Below are positions 24,201 to 35,894 of a DNA stretch of 64,000 nucleotides, in pieces; position 1 is the first letter of the stretch; each line of letters begins with the position of its first letter. The translations under genes were made by a program, and so were the position numbers. The notes beneath the pieces were generated by a model, which was not told the DNA's origin, did no database searches, and saw only the letters and a program-made list of their open reading frames with translations. Source of the stretch: Mycteria americana (Eukaryota > Chordata > Aves > Ciconiiformes > Ciconiidae); NCBI RefSeq assembly GCF_035582795.1, contig NC_134365.1, positions 78,659,635 to 78,723,634 of the forward strand. The letters run 5' to 3'.

Positions 24201-26565
24201 CCTGATGCCCTCTTCTCTCTGTTGGCAGCTGGAAAAAAAGCTGCAGTTTACCTTCACTTCCAGGCAGCTCCACTACTGCCAGGATCCCTGGAGAGACAGT
24301 GGGGATTCAGGCCATGAATTTCTTCACACTTCCAGTATCAAAACCAGAAGGAAACACTGTGGTTTAAAAAAAGAAATCCAATTTTATGAGCACATCTTAA
24401 TACATCAAAACAAGAGACACAGGCATAGTTTTGTTTGTTGGGACTTATTCTCATTTTAAATGCCATTTCCTGTTTTACTAGCTCATAAAAAATCAAGGTC
24501 ATATAGTCTGTGGTAAAATCTGACACAGCTCCATTAATTGCAAGGAGGCAACTCTACTTACGCTGCTTGAGGCTCTGGCTCTTTTAAACAAGCCTCATGT
24601 GTCAGAGACTCTTTGAGCATACCTTGATGCAAGGAGAAGAAATATATATTGGGGATTCATGGTTTAACTGTGCATGATAATGTAACTCATATTGCTTTCA
24701 TGTACCCTAATACCAGTTTATTAAAAAATTATAACTGCCTTCATCTTATCCCTTCCCTGCTTGTCGCAATGCAATAGTTCCTGTGTATTGATCATATTCA
24801 AAAGTACCCAAATGATGGTTTCTCATCCTTTATTATTTCTGTATTTCACACCCTGTAAGACTTGATCTGAAACACTTTTATTAAAAGTGACAGCTGGGAA
24901 CATAAGAACCCGAGCGCAATGAAGACGTTATCTACCTTGCTGGGTTGTGCTCCTGGAAGTCTTCTGCTTCAGGCTAGGCTGCCTCTTGCAAGATTTTGTC
25001 ATCTGAAAAGTCTTTATTACACAAATGCGTCCCTGGAAACATTGATAGCAAAATTGGTAGAAAAATTCAAAATGAAAAAAATTGGCTCATTTTCTAAGTC
25101 ATTTTCAGCCTACAGGTTTTGAAAGAAAATAATTTTGTGTGTCCAACACAGTTTGCAAACATTTTCATACAAAATGTTCTTTTGTCTTCCATCTAGTATT
25201 CCCTCTTTCATATCCTTTTTGTCTCTCCATATACCCTTTCCCAATCTTAGCACACTGCTAAGCAAAGGAAAGAAATAAGGGGAGAAAAACTTAAATGGTG
25301 CAGAAAACAGGTTTTTAAAGGAAGGAGATGATGACAAAAACTTGCACATTTTCTCCTCTCCTGCTACAGAAAAAGCAGAAAATTGAGATGAAGAAGAGAT
25401 AAAACACTCTTCTCTTAAAAAGTCTTTAGCCAATAATTTGCACATTAATTGTAATTAATTAATGGCATTAGTTCCTCCCCCCACCACCACTGCCTTGCAG
25501 GCATAACTTCATTCTGTCCTCTGTAGAGGCACGACGGGGGTGAGGGAGCAGAATGAGGAGGCTACAGCCCATCTCTGGGGTACAGCCGCAGGGCATGGGT
25601 CTCGGGTTAAGTAGATGAGCGTGGGGAGAAACAAGCCCCCCTGGTGAATCTCAGCACTAGAGTTAAGCTCTTCTTCCCCTTTCATGGTGGTCGGGAAGGT
25701 AGATTAGGGGTTGGTGGCACGTTCAGCTGGGGGGAATGTAAATCCACGCTGTGGCACTGTGTGGTCCTTCACCTGCAGTCCTGTTTTCCCACTGGTCGCA
25801 GTAGCAGCAGTTTCGTGGTGAAAGGGGTTTCTGGCCAAAAGTGAGCTTTGTTGGGTACAAAGAGATTCAGAGGAGAGGGGAACTACTGCATCCAGGGCCA
25901 GCCTGGAGTTAGAGCAGATGAAGGGGATCGTCAAGGCGTTCCCCCAGGGATGTACCAAGGACATTAGGAAGGTAGCTGTGGCAGGGGACACAGCGATTCA
26001 TGCTCTAAGTACAAATGCTTCATTCATGTTTTGAACGGTGCTGTACTCTGAGTAGTCCTGGTGACAGAGGTAGGTCTAGATCTGAAACAGAGCACCAGCC
26101 CACAAGGAAAGGGGACTGATGCTCCTCACCCAATGGAGAATTGTGCTAGAACTGTAGTATGTGTCCACTGGGCACCATGAGCGTGGTCCAGCTGTTCCTA
26201 TACTCCATGTCCAGCAACAACCAGTCTGTAGCACTTCAGGGGAAAAGGAAAGGTACCTTAGAGATAGTTATTTTGGAATTACATGTCAGCACACAGGGAA
26301 TGTTTTCAATTTCACCTTCTCCCTGTGATAGTTACTATTCCATTGCTAAGCAGTACCAATCATTTCTAAAACACATGAGCACAGCTGTGCACAGATCTAT
26401 GGATGGTAGGATAGACAGAAGCACAAATACTCCTCAGCAGAAGCCTGAAAGAAAAGTGATGTTCTCTCCCTGTGCCTAAAAGAGAGCAGGGCTCTGGTTG
26501 GAGGAAAACAGGAAGATCTGAAAAGCTTTTATGGTTTTACTGCACTTGAGAGGATTTCTCTCAGG
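18234..26565. other. Unique non-coding DNA with one GC-richer patch
   Basis: About 18235-18430 is GC-rich relative to its AT-rich flanks, but I cannot assign it to a gene or repeat family. The 167-codon minus-strand frame at 19277-19780 is the longest open frame outside CR1 and the CpG island. It has no recognisable domain. A run of 12 C lies at 21631-21642. The rest shows only short chance frames. Confidence 0.5.
21631..21642 (+). repeat. Poly(C) run, 12 C
   Basis: A homopolymer of 12 cytosines sits in otherwise mixed sequence. It is a likely site of length variation and sequencing error. Confidence 0.9.
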
Positions 26566-26860
26566 GCCCTGAGGGCAGTAGAAGGCCTTAATGACCCTGA
26601 CCAACCTCACCTGCAGCCTCCACCCACACTCATGGGCTCTATTTAAGCTCAGCCCTGAGGCATTTGTTCCTACCTGAGCTCTGTTGGAGAAGTGCTAGTC
26701 CACAGCTATGGCTACAACAACCCTTGATCTGGACCTCAACCCATGGACTGACTTCCTGGCTTGGCGCTGGACCCGCCTTGTCTTTGTGGATCTGCAGTTG
26801 GTGGTACTCCTGGGAGAGGTGGGCTAGCAGAATCAGGAGTCAGTAGCACAGAGGAAACAG
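26566..26860 (+). repeat. Possible old dispersed repeat or LTR fragment
   Basis: This segment differs in composition from its surroundings. It contains a TATA-like CTATTTAAG at about 26639-26647, followed by GC-richer sequence of LTR-like character (CTGAGCTCTG, then a T/G-rich stretch around CCTTGTCTTTGTGGATCTGC). The arrangement resembles a U3-R part of an avian LTR. I could not define termini or a target-site duplication, so the assignment is a weak pattern match. Confidence 0.28.
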
Positions 26861-28468
26861 TTCACACCACCAGACCAGTGGTATCTTGGATCAGGTCTCA
26901 ATACTAAGTGATTCTTGATAGTCCCAGACTGTAGAGCTGTTCCCACAGGTAGGGTTGCAAAGGAAATAACTTGATCATGGCAGCTGTCTTGCCAGAGGAG
27001 CGAGCTCTGGGATGCTTACAGCTGTACTGGAGAAATTAGGTGTTGTCTATCAGCCTGTTTGGTCTCCTTGGGGGCATGGGGACTAGGACTGGCTCTTGAA
27101 TAAAACATGAAATCATTGCAACTAGAATGTTTAGTTTGATTTCTCCAGATCTCTGGATGAGACTTGAGCCAGTGTTGTATTAGTGATGCTTTAAAACTTG
27201 ATCTAATGAAGCACTGGCAAAAAGCTTACAGAAGTGTACTAAGAGAACAGCTTAGAAAACTTACTTTACAACTGACTTTCCTTCAGGGGAGGTATTTCAA
27301 CAGTGACCGTGGCAAGTTTTCAAACAATTTATCTAGAAAAGAATGGTCAAAGATGTTAAGGGTGGTTAGGTGCCAGGCACCTCATGGGCAATGAAGCAAA
27401 TGCAAACTGAGTATACAGCTCCTAATTGTCTCCTTTAAACTCTGATAGTACTCCTTTAAAGCTGATAGTACTGTGGTCTAACCAGCCTGCATTCCTTTTC
27501 TGCAACTGATTCCTCCCTTTGTATAGGGAAAGGCTCTGGAAAATCAGTCCATGTGATACTCCTGATGTTTATGCAGAGTTGATATGTCATGGTGAGGCTT
27601 GAGTGTGAGCTCCAACAGCTTCTGTAAGCGTTAAGTCACAGCCAGATGAGGCTTCAGAGCATCCTACGTTTCCTATCATGTTAGAAAAAAGCAGGGATGA
27701 ACACTTGAGTGATGGATTTGTCAGGTGTTTTAACTGTTATAGTTTCATCTTGCTCCCTTCCCACACCTATTTCTGCTCCAGCCAGCTCTGCTGAGTATTG
27801 CTGACTAACTCTTATATCGGTGCCTCAGAAGAACTGATTCTGGTTCAATATTTCACTGCGTAATTATAGGGTATGAAAGTTGTTATTAATGTTGGTGCGA
27901 TGCAAAGATATTATCTTCGTTCTCCATATGTTCTGTCAGAACAAATGTTATTGCTACAAATGACATTTCTGTACCAAGTCATACAAATGTAGCTGTGTTC
28001 TCCTGCCACTGCTGTTCATTTTTACCTTCCAAATAACTGTTTACACTTTAGAAGATGAACTGAATCCATCTGTGTTTTGCATGTAACAGGACCATGTGTC
28101 TGGTAGAGGTCAGCTGTAGACATTATGTGAAACCATGGGAGTCAAGAAAAGCAGTTAAAACAGCAGCCACCGCACTGTCTTAATGATGACAGACATCAAA
28201 TTTGACGTTTATCCAAATGCTTGTTCCAGACATTTTTGGAAGGAAGTGCCAACGACTGTCAGAGACATCCTCAGAAAGGCAGAATGCTCCATCCAGCCGA
28301 GTGCTGAGAACGTTTGATTACTTGCTCTATGTATATGAGTAAAGGGAATGTTAAAGGAGGTAAGTAAGTGTGATGCTGTGCTGAAATGAGCAAAAGGGTG
28401 AGGCAGAACCACACTGCTTTGATGACACTTGTACTGGGTTGCAGGACTCTAAATTTGGCACCAACAAA
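26861..28468. other. Unique non-coding DNA
   Basis: Nothing was recognised except a 20-21 bp tandem duplication at 27431-27471, listed separately. Confidence 0.55.
27431..27471. repeat. Tandem duplication of 20-21 bp
   Basis: Two adjacent copies, 27431-27451 and 27452-27471, share TCCTTTAAA and CTGATAGTAC. They differ only in the two or three bases between these blocks. This is most simply a local replication-slippage duplication. Confidence 0.85.
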
Positions 28469-28522
28469 GTCGGTTGGACTCGATGATCTTAAAGGTCTTT
28501 TCCAACCTATACGATTCTGTGA
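28469..28522 (+). mobile_element. CR1 LINE, extreme 3' tip (54 bp)
   Basis: This short fragment carries the last ~54 bp of CR1: TTGGACTCGATGATCTTAAA, then the conserved AAAGGTCTTTTCCAACCTAT, ending in CGATTCTGTGA. It includes no ORF2 sequence. The same 3' block occurs in the two longer copies, which supports the assignment. Severe 5' truncation of this kind is common for CR1. Confidence 0.88.
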
Positions 28523-31500
28523 AAGTCCAGATTTTCTTCTCCTCTCTTCTAGACAGAGGTCTCCTTTCACTTAGTAGGGCTATAACTGAAATCTTTTTTA
28601 CCTCCTGAACTGCTCCATTCCTCACTTTCTCCGCTGAGTTGAGTCGAGCATCTTGCTCATCATTTACAGCCCATTCGTGATCCAAGTGTTGCATTTCATT
28701 TGGCTTTTGTCTTAGGGGGCTTACTGAGCCTACGGCCAAACTTTCAGTTCTAACATCTTTGGTTTTTGCTTGTGAACAGAGGTGGACTAAATGATTTTTA
28801 GCACACTGTTTCTTTACACAGTAGGAAGTAACATTCACAACTGCAGTAGAGGGCTACGTCCCACCAGCGAACTCTAAAGCCTTCACCCACAGCCTGATCA
28901 TCTTCACAGAGCACCCAGAAACTGGAAAATTTTTGAGATAAAAATGAGATTTTGAGGTCTCTCAGGTACCTATCACTAGTCAAAATGCAATGCATCAGGT
29001 TTAACCTCAGAGCATTTTGTATATAGTCTACAGACTTTTCATATTGCCATGGTGGGTCTAGCAGTGCTGGTATTCACAGCCAACTCCTTTTCATGGGTAG
29101 AGACACAGGAAAGATCTGTCAGTGATAATCTGATGTAGTTGATGCAATCACAGCTATAGTGACATGCTATTCATACCTTACTGTGTCCTGTGAACACTTT
29201 CCTTATGATGTAGTATCATCATTCTGTGGGATGCAAGCAGACCACCCATTCAAAAATCAACTGAATTTCAGCCAAGGCAGTAAAATTTAATTGCTCACGA
29301 ATGCTTGTCACCAGACTTGCTTTTTGCTCACTTTTTTTCAGAAGAAAAATGGATGAAGTCTCTCTGCCTTCCTCAACTCTCTAGCTCTGGGCAGCTGGAA
29401 ATCTTCCAGAGCAAATCAACAATGACCAATGCAAAGTGAATTAATGCGAGTCACAGACTAGATAATCATGTGGAATTTATCAGGTACATATGGGTGTCTA
29501 TTGTTCAGTGCCTCTGTGCTTACATAGGAATTTCCAGACTGTCCTGATATGGCAATAATGAACTGTTAGAAAAATCAGTCTGAAAAGAAAAAGGCATTTC
29601 TAGAAAGGTTTTTTAATAAAAGAAAAATATTTAACTGTATGTATTGCATGTAAGTCACTCATAAAAACAGATATAGCAATTCACTTTCAATGCATCTCTT
29701 CTGAAATGCACTGAATACATAAATTCTTTTATAATTCATCTATAAATTGAAATATAGAATTATCATCAATAATATGGATTTGTTATAACCATTATTTCTG
29801 TGACCAAAACCAGGGTATTAAATATTTTTTTATTATAAGTCACGGTCTTAATTAGTGTATTTGCTAGGTGTGCTGTAGCTCAGAGTGGCAGCCTGCTGAA
29901 TACAGGTTTTGATCAGACTGCAGTTCAACAAAAAACTCCTTCAGAACACGTGTATCAGTGTGTATATGCATACAGGCATCCCTATGCACCATGGCTCCTG
30001 CTGCATCAAGGTCTCCAGTTCCTACCACTTTCGTGTCTTTGGCATGCTGCGTGATTGTTGCTGTTCCTCAGCAATTAAATATTACTGTGCAATAAAATAG
30101 GGAATTTAATTCATCTCTTTCATCATTTCAACTTCACGGAGTGTGTTATGGCTCCTCCCTTTTAAGACATGTTGGCATTTTACATGGCAGATCCATACCT
30201 GTCTCTGAGTTATGCCCTGACAATTTACCTGCAATTATTTCCTTTTTTTATTTCTTTGTGTTTACGACTGTTATTCCATCTAGTTTACACACTGCTTTAA
30301 TTTCATGCTCATCACTTAGATATTGTTGAAAGCTAATAGCATGGTAACTTCTCTGTTGTAAATAGGACAAGACATATTAGATGTCTTAAGGAGTTTATAA
30401 TTGAAAACAGATTGATGACCCTAGTTAATGCATTGCATTCCGAAGTAATCCTTCCTGGGTTTGTTTTTTCCGCTGCCTTCCAAATGTTTCACAAACTGAT
30501 TTCAATTTAGAGCACTGGCTCTGTGGTTTGTAACTACTCGCCAAATAACCTCTGTAGCTTATGTTGCCAGCCTTCCGTTTACTGGCTCTTGATGTTAATA
30601 TTTGTACCTGGGGTTTACGTTGCTACTTTCACAGGGATGAAAGAGATGTGGTACCCGGGCCACATAATTTCCGTTCCCTCCTTGGATATCCAAGGGTGTG
30701 ACTTCACATCATACCCCCTCTGGCTTACGATGTGCTGATGAGAAGGGCAGCCTCGTCCTCATCAGCCTCTCTGCATTGAATATGGTGGTCTGCAGCCTCA
30801 CTGCGAGGAGATCACCTCGCCCACCTCAAAGACAACAAGTTTCTTTTCTTGTTTCTGCAAACTGGCTGCAAAATCTGTATCTGATGCCATGAAAATAGTG
30901 AGAGGGTACAGCCCAGAGAGGAGAGACCAGCACCTGCACTTAGACAAGGTTAGGAATTAATATTAAACTACACTGTTAAGTCCCACTGATATTATTAACA
31001 TTATTTGTAGGTTTAAAGGCAGTTGCTCTGAGTTGCTCCTAAATTCTTGAATTGGAGACTAAGAAATGGAAAAAGAGTTAATAACAAGTGACTAACATAA
31101 CTCATTATTTACTTACTTGTAATGGTGGTTTCCAGAATGCAATCTAAAGGCCAAGCTACAAGTAGACAAAAAAGGAAAGGTTGTCTAAAGTGTATGTCCC
31201 TTCTTTTTGGAGAGCTCATGGTATGAAATATATGTTTTATACAGAATCTCATCCCAAACAGGGAACAGAAGACTTTCTTAATTTTGTAGAAAGCAATCCT
31301 TTCTTTTGCAATTCTTCAAAGTTTTTGTATCAGCAAGTGGTTTTGTTGCTGTTATAATCTAGACTCATATCTAGATGTCATTTATCTCAGAAACTTGCCT
31401 CTCTTCAGATAAGTAGGTATACCCTCAGGTCATCTAAGTATTCCCGAGGGATGAACAGTGCAACCTTGCAAGCAGATCAAAGTCAGCGTTCCCATTCACG

Positions 31501-33269
31501 ATCATATTTCTTCTTTGCTTTTCTCATTTGTTTTTTGCCTAATCTAATGACAAACAGCTCAGATGAAGAATGCATTAACTCGGGAGAATTTGGAGGAGCC
31601 TTGCATGAAGTGATGTAGGTCTCCTAAAAATATACCATGTTCCTCTCATCTGCAAATCTTTCCAAAAGATGCATGTTGGAAAGAGGGCTGCCTCAGAGAG
31701 AATTCCTGTGAATACAGGAAAAAGCAAAAAGCTGGCATATGTGAAGAACTAGTAAGTGTAGCAAAGATTTAGGAATGTCACTTGCCATATGTGCATGCCA
31801 AGTAAAGAAATGCAGCAAAGTGTTTCTGCCTCGTTAGCTATGGGGTTTTTTTAGGACAAATACCTTTATTGGCTTCTCTTCTGGAGCATTTGTGTTTTCA
31901 ACCATGTAGATTTTTTTCAGAAAATGATTTATGAAGCCCATTGCCCCCACTCATTACTTGCCTCCTTCCTTAGCAGAAACAAATGCAGGTAACTATGGAG
32001 CAAACAATTATTATTTCACTGGAATATCATTAGAATTTCCACTCTGGCCGCAGATGGTTTCAGGTCTTGTGGCCAAGCAAAATAGCCTGAGTTTTTGCAG
32101 TAAGAGAATGGATCAAAAGGCCTCACTTTTTTCAAGTTCACAGCTATTAAAGTAATCTACAGCTGCTTCTCCTATGTAATTTTTTTTCATTTTGTGAAAA
32201 GCATACTATCCTCAGACTAGCAGAAGGAAAAAACCTAGCAGACCTATCCTGTACATTCAATGTAATTCTTTCTGAGGCCAAAAAGATGTAAAGATTAGAC
32301 TCATGCTATGAATCTCAGCCAGGAATCTGTCTTCATCCTGTGACCAAAATTCCCTGAAGAGCTAAAGATGTTGCTTCTTGGTAATGTTAGGCTCTCATTT
32401 GCCCTAAGAATATTTCTGAATGAGCCTGATCCTCCCCGTACTGTTCAACTAGGCATGGTTCCAGGCCTGCCCTGGTCACCCCCTTCCCTCCCAGTTCTTC
32501 CCATTCATTTTTCTGACATGCTTTCTGTGTTTTCTCTCCCCCCTCCCATTATTGTTCTATTTTTGCATGTGTGTTTTGCATGTGTGGTGCCTACATAGCT
32601 TTCTTCCACTGTAAGCCTAATTAAATCTAATTGCATTGCCTGGGTAGCCTTCTACAGAGCTTTGTCTGCAACATCCCATTTGGTTTAATTCAAATGTTAA
32701 CTAAATGTGCACATGTCTTTCTGAAAGCATGTCAAATGAGACAGAGCCTAGGCTATATAAAGCAAGCGTGGTTCTAGCACATTCAGCTTAATAGTGGATA
32801 ACGAGAAATAAAATGGAACACCATAGCTGCTCTCTGTTCTGCTCTCTGTTCAACCTCTCTTTTGCTTGGAGTTGTAAATGCAAGCAAATATTTTGCAATT
32901 TTGGTGTTCCTGTTGGGTTTTTTTAACATTCAGGGACTTGTGTAGGTTCCTGAAGGGAGAGGGGGAGGTAGGGGTTAAGGGACTGCGGGTGCTGGAGCAA
33001 GGTGAGAGTTCAGTTAATGTTACAGGACATGGAGCAAGCTCCAGAAGAGCTGCACCCCTCAGTGCATCATCTCACTCCCCAAAAGGGGAAAGGCTCATGC
33101 TTATCAAGTGACCAGTGTTCACCGTCCATTTGGGGCCTGGAGGAAGCCCTGTTGGACTCATGAGCTTATTAATACCTCAGTAGTTATGTTAATCTTTGGA
33201 CTAAGTTTATTTTTACGCTAAGGTGTAGTGAATAGCATAAACTGGTACGATTTTCTTGCTTGTATGTTT
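28523..33269. other. Unique AT-rich non-coding DNA
   Basis: No gene or mobile element was recognised. The region from 29580 to 29840 is especially AT-rich. Open frames are short and unconvincing. Confidence 0.55.
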
Positions 33270-33319
33270 TGCGAGGACAAGATACAAAGTTTGCACTAGA
33301 TATTCTGGTTATGATAATG

Positions 33320-33720
33320 TTAATGCTCATGATCCAGCTGACAGGAGCAAGGGGTGGAGCGCGTAATTGATTTTATATTCAGATAGCTACAGTGCCCACC
33401 CCTAGGACTGGTTCATGGGGTAAGGGGTGGAATTTTAATGCGTACAAATTACAAATTGAGACTGGTATAATGTGAACACCAGTAATCTGGTCTGCAGGGG
33501 CAAGGGGAGGAGGAGTTTGGGATAGGTAGTAAATTCAGGCTGTGGCAATATTAGTCCCAGTAACTTGTTTCCCAGAGGGGAGGGTAAGTGCATGTGCGTC
33601 TTGCTGCTCTGTTGTGACCAGCCCTTACGATCTGATCCCCAGGGACAAAGGGTGGAGTTTATAATGAAAATATGTTAAGGTTGTGATGATGTTGATAGTA
33701 GAGTTTATAATGTATTGATA
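33320..33720 (+). repeat. Degenerate tandem repeat, unit about 72-80 bp
   Basis: A purine block of the form AAGGGGTGGAG recurs with its GGGG core near 33351, 33424, 33504 and 33577, and a diverged copy (AAAGGGTGGAG) ends near 33657. The spacings are 73, 80, 73 and about 72 bp. Each block is preceded by a short ATCTG-like or ATCCAG-like segment and followed by an AT-rich half containing TTTATA or TTTAAT. A possible earlier unit starts near 33276, and a partial unit (GAGTTTATAATG) recurs at 33655 and 33701. Copies are well diverged, so the array is old. It lies just upstream of an LTR-like tail, and the two may belong to one element. Confidence 0.6.
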
Positions 33721-33889
33721 AGAACAGGGGTGCCCCTGAGGGGTATGGTGGTCCACACCAGGGCAGGGATGCCCCCAAAGGCACTGTGGATGGCCTGTGC
33801 TGGTGCAGAGGAAGAGAAGTAAAGTGTCGCAGGAAGAAAGTGTTAGGTATACAACCCCGACCTCCAGAGCTGCCCAACTTCTCACCAGA

Positions 33890-34125
33890 GTAATTGGGAT
33901 GGACGGAGAGTGACCTGCTGCAAAAACTGGGGAAGCTGGAATAAGGAAGAAGGAGAGAGAAGTGTTTGGTTTAAGTTGAGCCTAGGGCAGGGGGAAGAAA
34001 AGGTCTTCAGTGTTTGCACTCCTTTTTCCCTCAAATTACCTGATTTCATGATCTGAAATTGGTGTTAATTGGCAATAAACTGAATGAAATACAGATTCTC
34101 TGAGTTGAGACTTTTGCCTGTGACC
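33890..34125 (+). mobile_element. Possible old ERV LTR tail with AATAAA signal
   Basis: The segment contains TTAATTGGCAATAAA with AATAAA at 34074-34079, followed about 20 bp later by GAGTTGAGACTTTTGCCTGTG. From memory, this order (TTAATTGGCAATAAA, then a GAGT.GAG.CT.TTTTGCC.GTGAC-like block) resembles the R-U5 part of an avian endogenous retrovirus LTR family. The purine-rich sequence upstream (33900-34000) would then be U3. Termini and a target-site duplication were not found. An unrelated 3' UTR with a polyadenylation signal is an alternative. Confidence 0.38.
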
Positions 34126-35165
34126 TTGCTGAAGGACCAGGAATACTCAAGTGAACAAAGAGTCACAAGAGAAGCTTTGAGTAGGAGGCCCTGGCTATCC
34201 AGAGGACGTGGGTCCAAACTAAAGAACACATGAGAGAGCGAGGAAGTTGAGGCAAGGATGTTTGCTAGGCTTATTACTTTGTCTAGACCATGTATCTCTC
34301 ATTCCTTGGCTAAAGAGTCAAGAAAAGCAGCCTTGTGAGATTCATGTGACACTTCTGTCTATGTGCCTTTGTGACTGCGTGCATATGTTTGTTTACACCT
34401 ATAACACATCCAGGAAGTTAATTGTAAGCCAAACAAATTGCATCTCAATCATGTGTTTGGGGTTGGAGTGCGTTTAGGTCACTACAGAGCAGGGACTTGG
34501 GAGGTGCAATGGTTCCCTAACTGGTCACCATTTTAATGGTGTGATATCTCAAAAAAAGATAGGTGTCTTTTGTCTGGCTCTGAGCTTTTTTAACTTCCAG
34601 TCAATGTATCTTATAGTACTATTTGCTACTAGCTTAATTATTAATCTAATATCACAAGTCTTTTCTGTATGGAGCTTGTTAAGAGATCATTATCAGGTGT
34701 CCTCAGATGTTTATCTTGTGTGAAGGAATGAAGGCAGGCTTTCCAGTCTTCAAGTCATCTATCTTATCCTTATACCTTCTTTTTTGACTCTTTTGAAATA
34801 TGGACGCCAGCAGATAATCTGCTACCTTGCAATTGGGAAAGGGAAAAGTGAAGAGAGAATGATCTTTGAGCTTTTTCACTTTTGCCATTGAATTTCTTAC
34901 TCAGACTCCTGAGTGAAAGGAAATTTGGGTAATATTAGACTTAGGCTAGAAACATCCATGGCTCTTAGATTTACTTGTGTCTCTGTGTGATATAATGCAG
35001 ATATGTTTTCCTAAGAACATTTTTAAAAGTGGGTAGGTTCTTCCTCCAAGAGCTAGGAGATGTCTGTGTCTATTTAGTGTCTTAAAAGGTTCTGGTCCTT
35101 CACAGAACTTTAGTTGAATGTTTTTGGGAAGGGCTAATCAAATCAGCTGCTTTTGGCATTAAAAC
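34126..35165. other. Unique non-coding DNA
   Basis: No supported feature lies between the LTR-like tail and the plus-strand CR1. Only short open frames of up to 76 codons occur. Confidence 0.5.
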
Positions 35166-35894
35166 AACCCCATGCAACGCTACAGGCCTGGGGAAGAGTG
35201 GCTGGAAAGCTGCCTGGCAGAGAAGGACCTGGGGGTGTTGGCTGACAGCCACCTGAATATGAGCCAGCAGTGTGCCCAGGCGGCCAAGAAAGCCAATGGC
35301 ATCCTGGCTTGTATCAAAAATAGCGTGGCCAGCAGGACTAGGGAAGTGATCGTGCCCCTGTACTCGGCACTGGTGAGGCCGCACCTTGAATACTGTGTTC
35401 AGTTTTGGGCCCCTCACTACAAGAGGGACATTGAGGTGCTGGAGCGTGTCCAGAGAAGGGCAATGAAGCTGGTGAAGGGTCTGGAGCAGAAGTCTTGTGA
35501 GGAGCGGCTGAGGGAGCTGGGACTGTTTAGCCTGGAGAAAAGGAGGCTGAGGGGAGACCTTCTTGCTCTCTACAACTACCTGGAAGGAGGGTGTAGAGAG
35601 GTGGGGGTCGGTCTCTTCTCCCAGGTAACAAGTGTTAGGACGAGAGGAAATGGCCTCAAGTTGCACCAGGGGAGGTTTAGACTGGATATTAGGAAATTTT
35701 ACTTCACTGAAAGGGTTATCAAGCATTGGAACAGGCTGCCCAGGGAAGTGGTTGAGTCGCCATCCCTGGAGGTATTTAAAAGACATTTGGATGAGGTGCT
35801 TAGGGACATGGTATAGTGGTGGTCTTGGTAGTGTTAGGTTAACGGTTGGAATTCATGATCTTAAAGGTCTTTTCCGACCTATACGATTCTGTGA
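35166..35894 (+). mobile_element. CR1 LINE, 5'-truncated copy
   Basis: This is a plus-strand CR1 remnant of ~0.73 kb. Similarity starts abruptly at about 35166 (ACCCCATGCAACGCTAC, inside ORF2) and continues to the CR1 terminus CCTATACGATTCTGTGA at 35894. It contains the C-terminal part of ORF2, then a short 3' UTR with the GATCTTAAAGGTCTTTTCCG block. Only one copy of the terminal ATTCTGTG unit is present. It is inverted relative to the copy at 7569-8445 and truncated about 170 bp further downstream. Confidence 0.95.
35172..35816 (+). pseudogene. CR1 ORF2 C-terminal fragment
   Basis: An uninterrupted 214-codon frame runs from an internal Met ([13 protein letters not shown]) to a TAG at 35814-35816. 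It matches the CR1 ORF2 tail throughout: [20 protein letters not shown], then [16 protein letters not shown], then [14 protein letters not shown]. The Met is an internal residue of ORF2 rather than a real start. No endonuclease or reverse-transcriptase catalytic motif is included. The absence of stops or frameshifts suggests a fairly young insertion, or chance preservation. The relic has no independent function. Confidence 0.92.

Noticed and set aside
35100..35786. 228-codon minus-strand frame
   Set aside because: It is the antisense shadow of the plus-strand CR1 copy. The same antisense protein appears at the other CR1 locus.
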